Below, in pieces: positions 1-10,700 of a stretch of 64,000 nt of DNA. Numbering within the stretch: position 1 is the stretch's first letter; the number at the start of each line of letters is the position of its first letter. The stretch covers positions 62,001 to 126,000 of the forward strand of contig NZ_JACRYT010000002.1 in the NCBI RefSeq assembly GCF_014333425.1. The letters are read 5' to 3'. Made by a program: the position numbers and the translations under genes. This stretch comes from Zhenpiania hominis (GTDB taxonomy: Bacteria > Bacillota > Clostridia > Peptostreptococcales > Anaerovoracaceae). Under the pieces are notes generated by a model. The model was given only the letters and a program-made list of their open reading frames with translations, did no database searches and was not told where the DNA came from.

Positions 1-1
1 A

Positions 2-658
2 ATGTTCGGCTATGAAAAAGGTGGTCTCCTTACTTTAACGGATGAGGATTCTCTATGCATTTTTCATCCGGATTATGTGGACCAGCTTTACCGTGAAATC
101 ATCTCCACTATGAGGGACAACCGACTCTTTCACTATGATTGCCGTATTCTTTGCCGCGACGGAACTTATCAGTGGACAAACCTTTCCGCGCAGCTGGTAC
201 AGCAAAAAGAAGGCGGTAAGCTTTATTTTTATTGTGTTCTTTCTCCGATTTCCGCTCCGCAGGATACATTGATAAGAGGCAGCCATTTTCTCATTGCCGC
301 AGGACAGGAGATGGATCGGCAGATTCTCTGTGAGCAGATCGAAAAAATGGGAGGGACCTGCGAGCTGACGGAAAACGGTCCGGACGCACTGGAGCTTTTT
401 TCCTCTTCGGACGAGGGACGATTTGATGGATTTTTTATTGGATCCAAGATGCTTGGAATGAACGGATTTGAACTCGCCAAGGAAGTCCGTTACAGTGCGC
501 TTCCGGACGGCAAGACAATCCCCCTTATTCTGCTTGTTTCCGATGAAGACCGTGAAAACGCTGAAAACATCCGTGATCTTAGAATCGACGCGTTTCTGAG
601 AAAGCCAATCCGGCGTTCTGATTTGTTTGCGCTATTGGTTCATCTGACCAAAAAGTAA
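2..658 (+). CDS. PAS-fold / degenerate receiver protein (5' partial)
   Basis: The N-terminus is probably cut by the window edge, because the ORF opens at base 2 with no visible ribosome site. Residues about 1-85 look like the end of a PAS_3 fold (CRILCRDGTYQW, then a strand pattern). Residues about 93-215 look like a receiver domain, including the GMNGFELA helix and the conserved KP near the end (LRKPIRR). The phospho-acceptor aspartate is missing: the usual LMDxxMPGMDG block reads FIGSKMLGMNG. It is therefore probably a pseudo-receiver that signals without phosphorylation, or part of a degenerate hybrid kinase or diguanylate-type sensor. What lies upstream cannot be seen. Confidence 0.6.
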   Translation: MFGYEKGGLLTLTDEDSLCIFHPDYVDQLYREIISTMRDNRLFHYDCRILCRDGTYQWTNLSAQLVQQKEGGKLYFYCVLSPISAPQDTLIRGSHFLIAAGQEMDRQILCEQIEKMGGTCELTENGPDALELFSSSDEGRFDGFFIGSKMLGMNGFELAKEVRYSALPDGKTIPLILLVSDEDRENAENIRDLRIDAFLRKPIRRSDLFALLVHLTKK

Positions 659-709
659 TTCACCTTTTGACTGCCTCCTTCATATAGAAAACTATATGGG
701 AGGTATGGT

Positions 710-1017
710 ATGAGTTATATGTCGAGGCTAAACCGGGATTTTCAGAAAGCTCCCCGCCTGGAACTCTCTGATGCAAGCCGCTATATTCTTATGAGCGATT
801 GTCACCGTGGAAACGGTACAGCCAACGACAATTTTCTGAAAAACCGCAACATTTTAATACAGGAAGCTGCGTCCACCCTTATGGTATCACCGGCATCGAA
901 ATCAGCGGCCGCCAGCTTTCCTTAGTAAAATGGTCGCAAAAGGTCCGGGACGACATGACCCTATACGTCGCGCGCGAGGTTCTGGCAGGACCGATTTCCC
1001 TGGATTCCTGCATTTAA
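710..1017 (+). pseudogene. Metallophosphoesterase remnant with internal deletion
   Basis: A good ribosome site (GGGAGG) precedes an ATG at 710. The first 45 or so residues read like the start of a calcineurin-type metallophosphoesterase (ILMSDCHRGNG, then DNFLKN). From about 860 the matching C-terminus continues one frame over (HFNTGSCVHPYGITGIEI, then SLVKW and LYVAREVLAGP). The central part, including most metal ligands, is absent. Intact relatives are roughly 300 residues or longer, so this is an internal deletion with a frame change. The two ends belong to one family, which argues against two separate small genes. Confidence 0.75.
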
Positions 1018-1049
1018 AAATGCTCTGTCCCAGGGACAAAGCATTTTTC
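1016..1049. terminator. Bidirectional terminator between metallophosphoesterase remnant and spoIVA
   Basis: AAAAATGCT and AGCATTTTT pair around an inner GTCCC/GGGAC stem, so both strands end in a U-run. It sits between two convergent genes. Confidence 0.8.
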
Positions 1050-1052
1050 TTT

Positions 1053-2531
1053 TTATATCACAATGCAGATGAAATATTCTTTTCCTTCGTCACAGATTTT
1101 CTGCAGAGACCGCTGCACCTTCACCCGGATATGTTCCGGAACTCCAGCCAGTTTGCTCTGCATCTGTTCCGCAACCATATCATAAAGTGTTTTTCCGAAA
1201 ATGTTTGTTTCCCAGATTTTTTCCGGTTCATTTTCAAATTCTGTCAGAAGGTATTTGACCAGATCCTCCGACTGCTGTTCCGTCCCTACAATAGGAGCCA
1301 CCTCCGTCGTGATATCCGTCCGGATAATATGAAGGCTGGGCGCCTTCGCGGTAAGACGAATTCCGCATTTGCTTCCCTGCCGGAATACTTCCGGCTCTTC
1401 CAGTGTCATTTCCGTCAGTTTGGGCTGCACGATGCCATAGCCTGTCGCTTCCACCTGTTCCATGGCTGTTTTCAGCTTGTCGTAGGATTTCTTAGCCGCC
1501 GAAAATTCCCGCAGCAGACGGAAGAACTCATAGTCATTTTCCACTTTTTCATCCATCAGCTCCTCGATCACTTTGTAGAACAATCCATCCGCCATTTTCA
1601 CTTCCAGGACTGCCTGACCGGTCCCCAGATCCATATCCGTTACTGTGACAGACTTTATAATTTGACCGTCAGCAAGATTTCCCGCGGTTTTCTGTACATC
1701 TTCCGCATTCTGAAAAGAATCCGCCCAGGAGCGGACGGTTTCGATTACGGACGCTTTTAACCAGTGATCCGGTTCGAGACCTTCCATAAATCCTGGAAAT
1801 TCAAAAGAAATTTCGCTGACCGGGAACTGGTATAAAACCTTTTCTATGATCCGATTCAGCTCATCACTGCTCATTTTGGCGCAGTTGACTGCCATAACCG
1901 GAGCGCTGTGCGTTTCCCGCAAGGCTTCCGCAAGCGCCTGTGCCTCCTCACTTTCCGGCTCTGTGGAGTTCACCAGTATAATAAAAGGTTTTTTCAATTC
2001 TTTCAGCTGGCGAATCACCAGATTTTCCGCTTCTTCATAATTTTGCCGCGGGATTTCCGTTGTCGTCCCATCCGTTGTAATGGCGATTCCGATGGTTGAA
2101 TGTTCTTCAATTACCTTCCGCGTGCCCCGCTCCGCCGCCTCCTCAAAGGGAATCTTTTCTTCATCCCAGGGAGTTCCTACCATTCTGGATTTGCCGTCTT
2201 CCGCATAGCCCAACGCTCCCGGCACTAAATATCCTACGCAGTCCACAAGGCGAACCCGGCAGTTCATATTGCCCGGCATCTGCAAGTCAGCTGCTTCCGC
2301 GGGCACAAATTTCGGCTCCGTTGTCGTGATGGTCTTTCCGGATCCGCTCTGAGGCATCTCATCCAAAAGCCGTTCTTTGGCATACACATTTTTCATATTC
2401 GGCACTACAAGCAGATCCATGAACCTCCTTATAAAGGTGGATTTGCCCACGCGGACCGGACCTACGACACCTATATAAATATCGCCCTGGGATCTTTTCG
2501 CAATGCTTTCATAGATATTTAAACTTTCCAA
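1053..2531 (-). CDS. spoIVA: Stage IV sporulation protein A
   Basis: SpoIVA is the ATPase that polymerises on the outer forespore membrane and forms the base of the spore coat. The N-terminus carries a Walker A-like loop (GPVRVGKST) after the typical GDIYIGVVG strand; a DCVGY-type switch follows, then the long middle and C-terminal polymerisation regions. I place the start at a TTG (2531), eight bases after an AGGGAGG ribosome site. This gives 492 residues, the same length as the Bacillus subtilis protein. A longer in-frame ATG 36 bases upstream has no good ribosome site. The gene ends the plsX-miaB cluster but appears to have its own sporulation promoter. Confidence 0.95.
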   Translation of the reverse strand: MESLNIYESIAKRSQGDIYIGVVGPVRVGKSTFIRRFMDLLVVPNMKNVYAKERLLDEMPQSGSGKTITTTEPKFVPAEAADLQMPGNMNCRVRLVDCVGYLVPGALGYAEDGKSRMVGTPWDEEKIPFEEAAERGTRKVIEEHSTIGIAITTDGTTTEIPRQNYEEAENLVIRQLKELKKPFIILVNSTEPESEEAQALAEALRETHSAPVMAVNCAKMSSDELNRIIEKVLYQFPVSEISFEFPGFMEGLEPDHWLKASVIETVRSWADSFQNAEDVQKTAGNLADGQIIKSVTVTDMDLGTGQAVLEVKMADGLFYKVIEELMDEKVENDYEFFRLLREFSAAKKSYDKLKTAMEQVEATGYGIVQPKLTEMTLEEPEVFRQGSKCGIRLTAKAPSLHIIRTDITTEVAPIVGTEQQSEDLVKYLLTEFENEPEKIWETNIFGKTLYDMVAEQMQSKLAGVPEHIRVKVQRSLQKICDEGKEYFICIVI

Positions 2532-2570
2532 AACAATAACCTCCCTGTGCCTTTGACTATGAATCAATAC

Positions 2571-2599
2571 AGTATATTAGGGAGGTTTCTTTAATATTC
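2571..2599 (-). promoter_or_regulatory. Candidate sigma-E promoter of spoIVA
   Basis: On the minus strand GAATATT (2593-2599) and AATATACT (2571-2578) are 14 bases apart. This fits the sigma-E pattern KMATATT-N14-CATACAHT, with six of eight -10 positions matching. spoIVA is a known mother-cell sigma-E gene in Bacillus. The assignment is by consensus only. Confidence 0.5.
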
Positions 2600-2606
2600 C
2601 GTTTTT

Positions 2607-3929
2607 TTATTTTTCCAGCCGGCCTTCCAGGCTGAAGGTCTTTCCCGCCGTCACTTCCACATCGACGAGTTTTCCAGTCAGGTCCTGCGGGCCTTCAAAA
2701 TTAATGAGTTTGAAGCCTTCGGTTCTGCCGCCCAGGGCCGCGCTGTTATTCTTGCTGGGGCCGTCCACCAGAACCTTGACGGTTTTTCCCACATAAGCGG
2801 CGTTCTTCCTGGCGGAAATTTCATTCACCAGTTCCACCAAACGGTTAAATCGCTCGTGCTTGATTTCCTCCGGAATCTGATCCTCATATTCCGCCGCCGG
2901 CGTTCCTTTGCGAATCGAGTAAAGAAAGGTGAAAGCAGAATCATATTCTACCTGTCTCACCAGATCCAGGGTTTCTTCAAAGTCTTCTTCCGTTTCCCCC
3001 GGAAACCCGGTAATAATATCGGTACTGATGGCAATATGGGGCACCGCCGCCTTTAGTTTTTCCACCAGCCGCAGGTAATCGTCCTTTGTGTACTTCCGGT
3101 TCATTTTTTTCAGAATCCGACTGCTGCCGGACTGAACCGGAAGATGAATATAGTCGCACAGCTTTTCACAGTCACGATACGCCTGAATCAGCTTGTCGGA
3201 AAGGTCTTTCGGATGAGAGGTCATAAACCGTATCCGCTCCAGCCCCTCTGCCTCATTCAGCCGATAGATCAGATCCGAAAAATCCGTTCCGTCTTCTCCC
3301 ATGTAGGAATTGACATTCTGTCCCAGCAGGGTCACTTCCCGCACGCCATCCTCCGTCAGGCGGCGCACTTCTTCCAGAATATCACAGGCTTTTCTGCTCC
3401 GCTCTCTTCCTCTGGTATAGGGCACAATACAGTATGTGCAGAAATTGTTGCATCCATACATAATATTGACAAAGGCCTTGTGCCGGTAAAGCCGCTTTGC
3501 CGGCAGCCCTTCGATAATATCCCCGCCGTTTTCCCAGACATCGATGATTTTTTCTTTTTCACTGAGTACGGTCTCCAGCAATCTCGGAAATTCATGAATA
3601 TTGTGGGTTCCGAAGATCACGTCCACCCAGGGGTATTTGCTCTTGATGCTGTCAATAATATGTTGCTGCTGCATCATACATCCGCACACGCAGACGGTAA
3701 AGTCGGGGTTATCCTTTTTGATGTGCTTCAGCTGTCCCAGGGTTCCGAAAAACCGTTTATCCGCGTTTTCCCGGACACTGCAGGTATTGATCACAACCAC
3801 GTCCGCTCCATCCCGTTCAGGAGCCTGAGAAAATCCCATCTCCGACAACATCCCCGCGATGGTTTCCGAATCATGTTCGTTCATCTGGCAGCCAAAGGTC
3901 GTAATATGATAAGTTTTAGTCCTGCTCAT
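2607..3929 (-). CDS. miaB: tRNA-2-methylthio-N6-dimethylallyladenosine synthase
   Basis: MiaB is a radical-SAM methylthiotransferase that adds the 2-methylthio group to i6A37 in tRNAs reading UNN codons. The UPF0004 domain comes first, with Cys14, Cys50 and Cys84 for the auxiliary cluster. The radical-SAM cluster motif is at Cys160/Cys164/Cys167 (GCNNFCTYC), and a TRAM domain ends the protein. The start is taken at MSRTKTYHITTFGCQMN, giving 440 residues, the usual family length; the ORF is open 162 bases further upstream, but that part has no family resemblance. The start overlaps the end of gpsA by 14 bases, so translation is probably coupled. Confidence 0.95.
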   Translation of the reverse strand: MSRTKTYHITTFGCQMNEHDSETIAGMLSEMGFSQAPERDGADVVVINTCSVRENADKRFFGTLGQLKHIKKDNPDFTVCVCGCMMQQQHIIDSIKSKYPWVDVIFGTHNIHEFPRLLETVLSEKEKIIDVWENGGDIIEGLPAKRLYRHKAFVNIMYGCNNFCTYCIVPYTRGRERSRKACDILEEVRRLTEDGVREVTLLGQNVNSYMGEDGTDFSDLIYRLNEAEGLERIRFMTSHPKDLSDKLIQAYRDCEKLCDYIHLPVQSGSSRILKKMNRKYTKDDYLRLVEKLKAAVPHIAISTDIITGFPGETEEDFEETLDLVRQVEYDSAFTFLYSIRKGTPAAEYEDQIPEEIKHERFNRLVELVNEISARKNAAYVGKTVKVLVDGPSKNNSAALGGRTEGFKLINFEGPQDLTGKLVDVEVTAGKTFSLEGRLEK

Positions 3930-4911
3930 GCTTTTTCTCTCTTCCCATGAGCAGATCCACCGTATCCTTTGCCGCTGTCGTTCCGTTAATGACATTGTAA
4001 AGCTGTTCGGTAATCGGCATCTCCACCTGCTCTCTCTTTGCCAGGTCATAGGCCGCCTCAGTGGTAAACATACCTTCCACGACCATTCCAACTTTCTTTG
4101 TCGCCTCTTTTGGATCCATTCCCTCTCCGATCATAATACCGCAGCGCCGATTCCTCGAATGCATGCTGGTACAGGTTACAATCAGATCCCCGACGCCGGT
4201 AAGACCCGCGAAAGTCGCCGGATCCGCACCCAGTTTCACACCAAGGCGCTTGATTTCCGCAAGGCCCCTTGTCATCAGGGCCGCCTTGGCGTTGTCTCCA
4301 AAGCCCATTCCGTCTGAAATTCCAGCACCCAGAGCGATAATATTTTTCAACGCGCCGCCCAGTTCCACGCCTACAACATCCTCTGTGGTGTAAACCCGGA
4401 ACCGATCCGTTATAAAGATATCCTGAACTTCCTCTGCCAGCTTCAAATCCTTAGAAGCCACCGCCACGGTAGTCGGCAGGTTCCGGCCCACTTCTTCCGC
4501 ATGGGACGGACCCGACAGAGTTACATATCTGGCGTCCGGTAGTTTTTCAAAGGCAATTTCCGACATTCGCAGCAGCGTTTTCTGTTCGATTCCCTTTGCC
4601 ACATTCACCAGGATCATATCTGAACGCAGATATGGCTCCGCGTTATCAAGAGCGCTCCTAAAATGCTGCGCGGGAGCAGAAAAAAGAACGACATCCGCGT
4701 CCTTCAGGGCCTCCTGCAGGGTCTTCGCAATCCGCAGATTGGAAGGAAAGGGAATTCCCGGAAGATACCGCACATTTTCTCTGTTTTTTCCAAGCTCCAG
4801 AAGATGGGTCTCATCCAGATCCCATATTTTTACCTGATGTCCTTTTCCGCTAAGGGTAAGGGCCAGGGCCGTACCCCAGCTCCCTGCTCCGATCACACCG
4901 ATATTCTTCAT
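3916..4911 (-). CDS. gpsA: Glycerol-3-phosphate dehydrogenase [NAD(P)+]
   Basis: GpsA reduces dihydroxyacetone phosphate to sn-glycerol-3-phosphate, the acceptor for PlsY. The Rossmann motif GAGSWGTALA is at residues 7-16. The catalytic lysine region (GGALKNIIALGAGISDG) and the C-terminal substrate motif TRGLAEIKRLG are also visible. I chose the ATG at 4911 (MKNIGVIG), seven bases after an AGGAG site. An in-frame GTG at 4926 overlaps the plsY stop but is less well placed. Together with plsX and plsY in the same operon it supplies the first steps of phosphatidic acid synthesis. Confidence 0.95.
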   Translation of the reverse strand: MKNIGVIGAGSWGTALALTLSGKGHQVKIWDLDETHLLELGKNRENVRYLPGIPFPSNLRIAKTLQEALKDADVVLFSAPAQHFRSALDNAEPYLRSDMILVNVAKGIEQKTLLRMSEIAFEKLPDARYVTLSGPSHAEEVGRNLPTTVAVASKDLKLAEEVQDIFITDRFRVYTTEDVVGVELGGALKNIIALGAGISDGMGFGDNAKAALMTRGLAEIKRLGVKLGADPATFAGLTGVGDLIVTCTSMHSRNRRCGIMIGEGMDPKEATKKVGMVVEGMFTTEAAYDLAKREQVEMPITEQLYNVINGTTAAKDTVDLLMGREKKHEQD

Positions 4912-4922
4912 CTTCTTTCTCC

Positions 4923-5546
4923 TCACTTAAATATACTCATCTTTGGTTCTTCGCCTTTAAAGAGCCTCGCTATGTTGCTTCTGTGTTTCACAATAATCAA
5001 AATCGCCAGCATACTGCCCAAAAGTACAAAATCCGGTTCCAGGAATTTGCACAGGACAGGAAACAGCAACGCCACGACAATTGATCCGACAGACATCCTC
5101 TTAGAGATCAGCACAACAATAATGACAATTGCCAGAGCGGCCAGCGCCAGCAAAGGATTCAAACCCAGCAGGGCGCCAAAGGCCGTCGCCACGCCCTTTC
5201 CGCCCTTAAAGCGGTAAAACACCGGCCAGATATGTCCCAGCATAGCCGCCAGAACACAGAACATCGCGCACAGGTGACCGCATACTAAGTTTCCAAGAAG
5301 CACCGCTACTACGCCCTTCAGCACATCTACGACCAAGGTAATGGCTCCCGCCTTTTTTCCCATAACCCGCAGCGCATTCGTCGTTCCGGCATTTCCGCTT
5401 CCTTCACTTTTAATATCAATTCCCTTTGCTTTCGCAAGCAGGGTGGAAGGCGAAATATTTCCCAAAAGATAAGCGATGATCATCATCCCCAGAAAGGCCG
5501 CTCCAAAAGGCCCGTCTGTGCCTCCGATTATACCAATACTAGGCAT
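4923..5546 (-). CDS. plsY: Acyl-phosphate:glycerol-3-phosphate acyltransferase
   Basis: PlsY is a membrane enzyme that moves the acyl group from the acyl-phosphate made by PlsX to glycerol-3-phosphate. The three short conserved loops are seen: [25 protein letters not shown] and a C-terminal KHRSNIARL. Several hydrophobic helices lie between them. The start is uncertain. MPSIGIIGG (5546) is favoured because it overlaps the der stop by eight bases, as elsewhere in this operon; a later methionine (MIIAYLLGN) would match the commoner family N-terminus. Confidence 0.92.
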   Translation of the reverse strand: MPSIGIIGGTDGPFGAAFLGMMIIAYLLGNISPSTLLAKAKGIDIKSEGSGNAGTTNALRVMGKKAGAITLVVDVLKGVVAVLLGNLVCGHLCAMFCVLAAMLGHIWPVFYRFKGGKGVATAFGALLGLNPLLALAALAIVIIVVLISKRMSVGSIVVALLFPVLCKFLEPDFVLLGSMLAILIIVKHRSNIARLFKGEEPKMSIFK

Positions 5547-6864
5547 CTTCCTTATCACCTTTCTCTCTGAATACAAATTTGATCGATGTTCCTTCAAAAC
5601 CGAACCCTTCTCTGATTTTATTTTCCAGATATCTGGCGTAAGAAAAATGCATCAGATCCCGATCATTAATTTTAAAGGAAAACAGAGGGGGTTTGATTCC
5701 AATCTGTGTAGCATAGTATATTTTTAATCGCTTTCCCTTGTCCGCAGGAGGCTGCTTCATCATCGTCGCGTCTACAATCAAACTGTTGAGCTGTCCGGTG
5801 GAAACTCGCATAGCGCGGTTTTCGGCAACTGCCTTTGCAGCCTTCAAAACTTCCCATACTCTCTGATGTTCCAGTACGGAAATAAAAACGGACGGCGCGT
5901 AGGACATAAACGTCAGCTCCGCGGCAATGTCTTTACGGAAGTTTCTCATTGTATTCGTTTCTTTTTCAATGGTATCCCATTTGTTTACCACCACTACAAT
6001 ACCTTTTCCCGCTTCATGGGCCACTCCCGCGATTTTTTTATCCTGCTCGGTGATGCCCTCGCCGGCGTCGATCATCAGAAGGCAGACATCGCACCGCTCA
6101 ATAGCCGCAATGGCCCGGATCACGCTGTAACGTTCGATATCTTCATTTACTTTGCTCTTTCTACGGATTCCCGCTGTATCGATCAGCACATATTTCTCTC
6201 CGTCCCGTTCAAAGGGCGTATCGATGGAATCTCTGGTGGTTCCGGCAATTGGGGATACAATTACCCGCTTTTCCCCCAGGAACTCATTGATCAAAGAAGA
6301 TTTTCCTACATTAGGCTTTCCTATAACCGCGATTTTCACCACGTCTTCATCCTCAACTCCCGCGCCTTCCGGGAAGTTTTCCACAATCCGATCCAGCAGA
6401 TCTCCCAGCCCCAGCATATTGGCGGAAGAAATGGCAATAGGTTCTCCCAGACCCAGCTCGTAAAAATCATAAAAATCATCGGGAAGCTGTGCCTTATCCA
6501 CTTTATTTACAGCCAGGATTACGTTTTTCCCCGTCTTCATCAACATCATAGCCACTTCCCGATCCGCTGCCGTCAGCCCCTCCTTTCCATCTACCATGAA
6601 AAGAATCACATCGGCCGCGGCCATCGCTACTTCCGCCTGTTCACGCATCTGAGAGAGAATGATATCCTTGCTGTCAGGTTCGATTCCGCCGGTATCGATC
6701 AACGCAAAGGATACGCCGCACCATTCTGCCTCCGCGTAAATCCGATCCCGGGTTACACCGGGCGTATCCTCTACAATGGCGATTCTCTCTCCCACCACTT
6801 TATTGAAAAATGTGGATTTGCCCACATTCGGCCGTCCCACTACCGCCACAATTGGTTTACTCAT
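5539..6864 (-). CDS. der: Ribosome biogenesis GTPase Der
   Basis: Der (EngA) is an essential tandem GTPase in 50S subunit maturation. Two complete G domains are seen: the first with [13 protein letters not shown] and NKVD, the second with [13 protein letters not shown] and NKWD. A C-terminal KH-like domain (LKIYYATQ, then [23 protein letters not shown]) follows. The length of 441 residues is normal. The gene overlaps ftsY upstream and plsY downstream, each by eight bases. Confidence 0.97.
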   Translation of the reverse strand: MSKPIVAVVGRPNVGKSTFFNKVVGERIAIVEDTPGVTRDRIYAEAEWCGVSFALIDTGGIEPDSKDIILSQMREQAEVAMAAADVILFMVDGKEGLTAADREVAMMLMKTGKNVILAVNKVDKAQLPDDFYDFYELGLGEPIAISSANMLGLGDLLDRIVENFPEGAGVEDEDVVKIAVIGKPNVGKSSLINEFLGEKRVIVSPIAGTTRDSIDTPFERDGEKYVLIDTAGIRRKSKVNEDIERYSVIRAIAAIERCDVCLLMIDAGEGITEQDKKIAGVAHEAGKGIVVVVNKWDTIEKETNTMRNFRKDIAAELTFMSYAPSVFISVLEHQRVWEVLKAAKAVAENRAMRVSTGQLNSLIVDATMMKQPPADKGKRLKIYYATQIGIKPPLFSFKINDRDLMHFSYARYLENKIREGFGFEGTSIKFVFREKGDKEDA

Positions 6865-7753
6865 CGAATATTCCTCCCGCGAATTCTTTCGGATCGAATT
6901 CCTTCAAATCTTCGATCCCTTCGCCCACACCAATAAACTTCACTGCCATATCAAATTCATCGGCAATCGTTATGACAATTCCGCCTTTCGCGGTTCCATC
7001 CAGCTTTGTGAGGACGATTCCTGTAATATCCGCACTCTCGTTAAACTCTTTTGCCTGGGACACCGCATTTTTTCCTGTAGTCGCGTCCAGCACCAAAAGG
7101 TTTTCTCTAGCTGCCTCCGGATACTCTCTTCCGATTACCTTATTCATCTTTGTCAACTCGTCCATCAGATTCTTTTTGTTCTGCAGACGTCCGGCGGTAT
7201 CACAGATCAACACATCGATATTTTTGGCCTTTGCCGACTGAATCGCGTCAAATATGACCGCGGAAGGATCCGCGCCTTCTTGGTGCCGAACTACATTTAC
7301 GCCGACTCTCTGTCCCCAGATTTCCAGCTGTTCCCCAGCTGCTGCCCGGAATGTATCGGCTGCTGCCAGCATGACGCTTTTTCCTTCTTTTTTACATTTA
7401 TACGCAATCTTTCCGATGGAAGTTGTCTTTCCTCCGCCGTTAATACCGATCATCAGGATAATCAGCGGCATGTCCTGGCATAGCTTGTGCCGCTCTCCTT
7501 TATCGATCAGACCTGCGATAATTGCTTTTATTTGTTCCTTTACCTGCTCCGGTTCACGGATCCGCTCACTCTTAATATCACTTCTGAGCTGTTCAATAAT
7601 ATGCATGGTTGTTTCCATACCGATATCGGAAGTAATCAGGACCTCCTCCAGATCGTCCAGCAGGTCTTCGTCAATGGTCGGCCTTGCTAAAATAACATCC
7701 CCGATCCGCTCGGACAGTCTCCCGAAAAATCCTTTTTTCTTTCCAAATTTCAT
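6857..7753 (-). CDS. ftsY: Signal recognition particle receptor FtsY
   Basis: FtsY is the membrane-associated SRP receptor GTPase that docks ribosome-nascent chains at SecYEG. At 298 residues it has only the N and G domains; the acidic A domain found in Escherichia coli is absent, as in many Firmicutes. Visible motifs are the P loop [37 protein letters not shown] and the final [14 protein letters not shown]. The N-terminus ([13 protein letters not shown]) is a basic amphipathic stretch suited to lipid contact. It lies 17 bases after smc. Confidence 0.96.
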   Translation of the reverse strand: MKFGKKKGFFGRLSERIGDVILARPTIDEDLLDDLEEVLITSDIGMETTMHIIEQLRSDIKSERIREPEQVKEQIKAIIAGLIDKGERHKLCQDMPLIILMIGINGGGKTTSIGKIAYKCKKEGKSVMLAAADTFRAAAGEQLEIWGQRVGVNVVRHQEGADPSAVIFDAIQSAKAKNIDVLICDTAGRLQNKKNLMDELTKMNKVIGREYPEAARENLLVLDATTGKNAVSQAKEFNESADITGIVLTKLDGTAKGGIVITIADEFDMAVKFIGVGEGIEDLKEFDPKEFAGGIFDE

Positions 7754-7770
7754 ATCCTGTTTCTCCTTTC

Positions 7771-10700
7771 CTATCCGTCAAATCCGTCCCCCAGGTTTAG
7801 GGAAAGGACTTTGGAAATTCCTTGTTCCGGCATTGTAACACCGTAAAGTACATCCGCATATTCCATCGTTGTCTTCTGATGGGTTACCAAGGTAAACTGT
7901 ATATTGTCAAAGGTTTTCAAATATCTTGCGAATCGCTCAATATTGGCGTCATCCAGCGCCGCTTCCACTTCATCCAATATGCAAAATGGCGTCGGCTTTG
8001 TCTTCAAAACTGCGAACATAAGGGCGATGGCCGTCATCGTTTTTTCCCCGCCGGAGAGCAGATTGATGTTCTGCAGTTTTTTCCCTGGAGGCTGCGCAAT
8101 AATGGAAATTCCTGATTCCAACGGGTTGGATTCATCATCCAGCTGCAGCTGCGCATGCCCTCCGCCAAACAGATCGGAAAAAATTTGTTCAAAATATAGG
8201 ACTGCCTGATCAAAGCTTTCTTTAAACCTCGCTTTAATCGTTTTGTCCATATCTCTTATAATCTGTTTTAAGCTGTCCATCGCTTGCAGAATATCTTCCC
8301 TCTGGCCGGTTAAAAAGGCGTAACGTTCCCGAACAGTCTCGTACTCGGCAATCGCTCCGACATTCACTTCTCCCAGTTCTTTCATTCTCGCCTTAATACG
8401 CCGATTTTCTTTTACAGCAGGAGACATCGCAAAATCCTTTTTCTTGAATTCGATAGCCTGAATATAGGAAACCTCAAAGTCCTCCCACAACTTTTCTTTA
8501 TAGGAGTCCATCTGAGCTTCGCTGCGCGCGGATTTCACCTCCAGCTCATATTTCTGATCCTGACAGCTCCCTACCTGTCGCTCCAAAGCCTCTTTCTCGG
8601 AAAGGAAGGTTTCGGCATCCTTGGCGGCGTGCGCCTTTTCTTCTGCCAGATCCTGAATATAGCCCTCAAGATACGCTTTTTCCTGCTCTTTTTCTTTTAC
8701 AATCGATGTCAGTTCCGTGCTGCCTGTCTCCAAACTTTCCTTCTCGCCCGCCAGGTGCTCTGCCTGTGACTCTTTTTGCTGTATCTCAGCTTCCAATTCA
8801 CGGATAGTCCGATGTACCCGCTCTGTCATTTCTTCGGCGCCTGCCTTTCTGCTTTCGCAGGCTCCCGCTTTAATCCGCAATTTTGTAATTGCTTCGCTGA
8901 GCTTCTCCGCCTCTTCCTTTTTCGCTTCGTGCTTCAGAATCTGAGTCTCCGCGTCTCGCTCTCTTTCCGCAATTTGCGCCTGATCGCCTTTTATCTGACA
9001 TTCCAGTTCCCGGATCATTCTGTCCGAAGACTCCTGCTCGCTGTGAATACTCTCCAGTTCCTTTTCCCACCTTCCGCTGTGTTCCTTAAAATCACTCAGA
9101 GAATTTTCCAGCACCATGTATTCATTTTTAATGGAGGCCAGATCGATTTCCAGACTCCGCGTTCTTTCTTCCTGGCTGGCAATCCGCAGCCGCGCCTCCC
9201 TGGCTGCAGTCTGCAGTTCTTCCAGCTTTCGGCTCCCGCGCTGTTTTTTTTCTTCCGCAAGAGTCAGCCGCTTTTCCAGCTCCCCAATTTCCGCCTTCCT
9301 CTCCAGAAGGTTCGCGGTCTTATTTTTATAGCGTCCGCCGGTAATGGCCCCTCCCGCGTTAATAATTTCACCTTCCAAGGTTACAAAACGCAGACCCGCC
9401 GCCTTTTTGGAAAGGCGCACCGCATGGTCCATTCGGTCTACGACTACCACTCTTCCCAGAAGATATTCCATCACATTCCGATACGCGGGGGCAAATTCCA
9501 CACACTCTGTAGCAAGACCCTGAAATCCCGGTTCTCCCCGCAGAACTTCCGCCTGCCCGTTTCGGCCTCCCCGAATCGAAGAAACAGGAAGGAAAGTCAG
9601 TCTTCCCGCCCGGTTTTCTTTCAGCCTGGCAATGGCAGTCTGAGCGCTTTTATCGTCTTCACACACAATATTCTGTAAAGCCGCTCCCAGGGCTGTTTCA
9701 ACAGCGGTTTCAAACCCTTTCGGGACTTGAATCAATTCTGCGACCGTTCCGAAAATTCCCGAGAGACCCGCTTTCATAATAAAGCGTACAGCGAAATTAT
9801 AACCTTCGTAGTTATGTTCCATTTCCTCAATGGTTTTCTTTCTTGAAGAAAGCTGTCCAGTCAAAACGCGAAGTTCTTCCAACTCCCCGGCTAAACGCTG
9901 TTCCTCCGCCGCTCCTGCCGCCTGCTTTTTCTGGCTTTCGCTCAGATCTTTTCTCATCTGCTCCAGTTCTTCTTCTTTTTCTTTTCGCTCCGCCCGCAGT
10001 CTGCTCAGTATATCCAGCGTGTCTCGGCTGCTGTCCTCTCCCCGCTTTTTTTCTTCGCTCACTTGTTTTTTTCTGCGTTCCAGGGTTTCCTTCAGATTTT
10101 CCAGACTTGCCGCCTCTGCTTTCTTTGCGTTTATACGGCTGTGCGCCTGAAAAATATCGTCTTTATACTGTTCCGCTTGTTCGGCCGCCATAGACATTTC
10201 TTCTGTAAGATCCGTATATTGCCGCAGATTCTCCCGCAGCTGGTCCTGGATCTGTTCCAATTCTTTCTGCGCTTGCGCACAGGCGTCCTTCACGCTGTAT
10301 GCGTTTGCTTTTTCTTTTTTCAGTTTTTCTGACAGAGACTGAAGTTCTCCGGCAATCCGCTGTCTGCTGCTGTCAATGGTTCCCAGGCGCTCCTGATTAA
10401 TTTGGTCTCTGCTGATCAGTTCGTTGATCTCCCCGGTGCTGCGCATCAATTTTTCCCGGCTTTCATCCAGCAGGTTCTGAAGATTGTCGCTCTTCTTCCT
10501 GGATTCCGCCAATTTTTTATCCGCAGAAGCTTTTTCATTCTGAAGGGATTCCAGTTTTGCGTTTTTTTCCGCCAATTCCGCGTTCAGTTCCCTGTTCCTG
10601 GCTTCCAGAGTCTCGATATTTTTTAGAGTAATATTAATCTCCAGTTCCCGGTTTCTGTCCCGAAGTTCTATGTATTCCCTTGCCTTCTCGCTGTCTTCTT

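Noticed and set aside
930..1760. 276-codon plus-strand ORF over spoIVA
   Set aside because: Antisense shadow of spoIVA; no ribosome site and composition of a reversed coding frame.
3144..3950. 268-codon plus-strand ORF over miaB
   Set aside because: Antisense to a gene with full MiaB motifs.
5866..6936. 356-codon plus-strand ORF over der
   Set aside because: Shadow of a clearly conserved GTPase gene.
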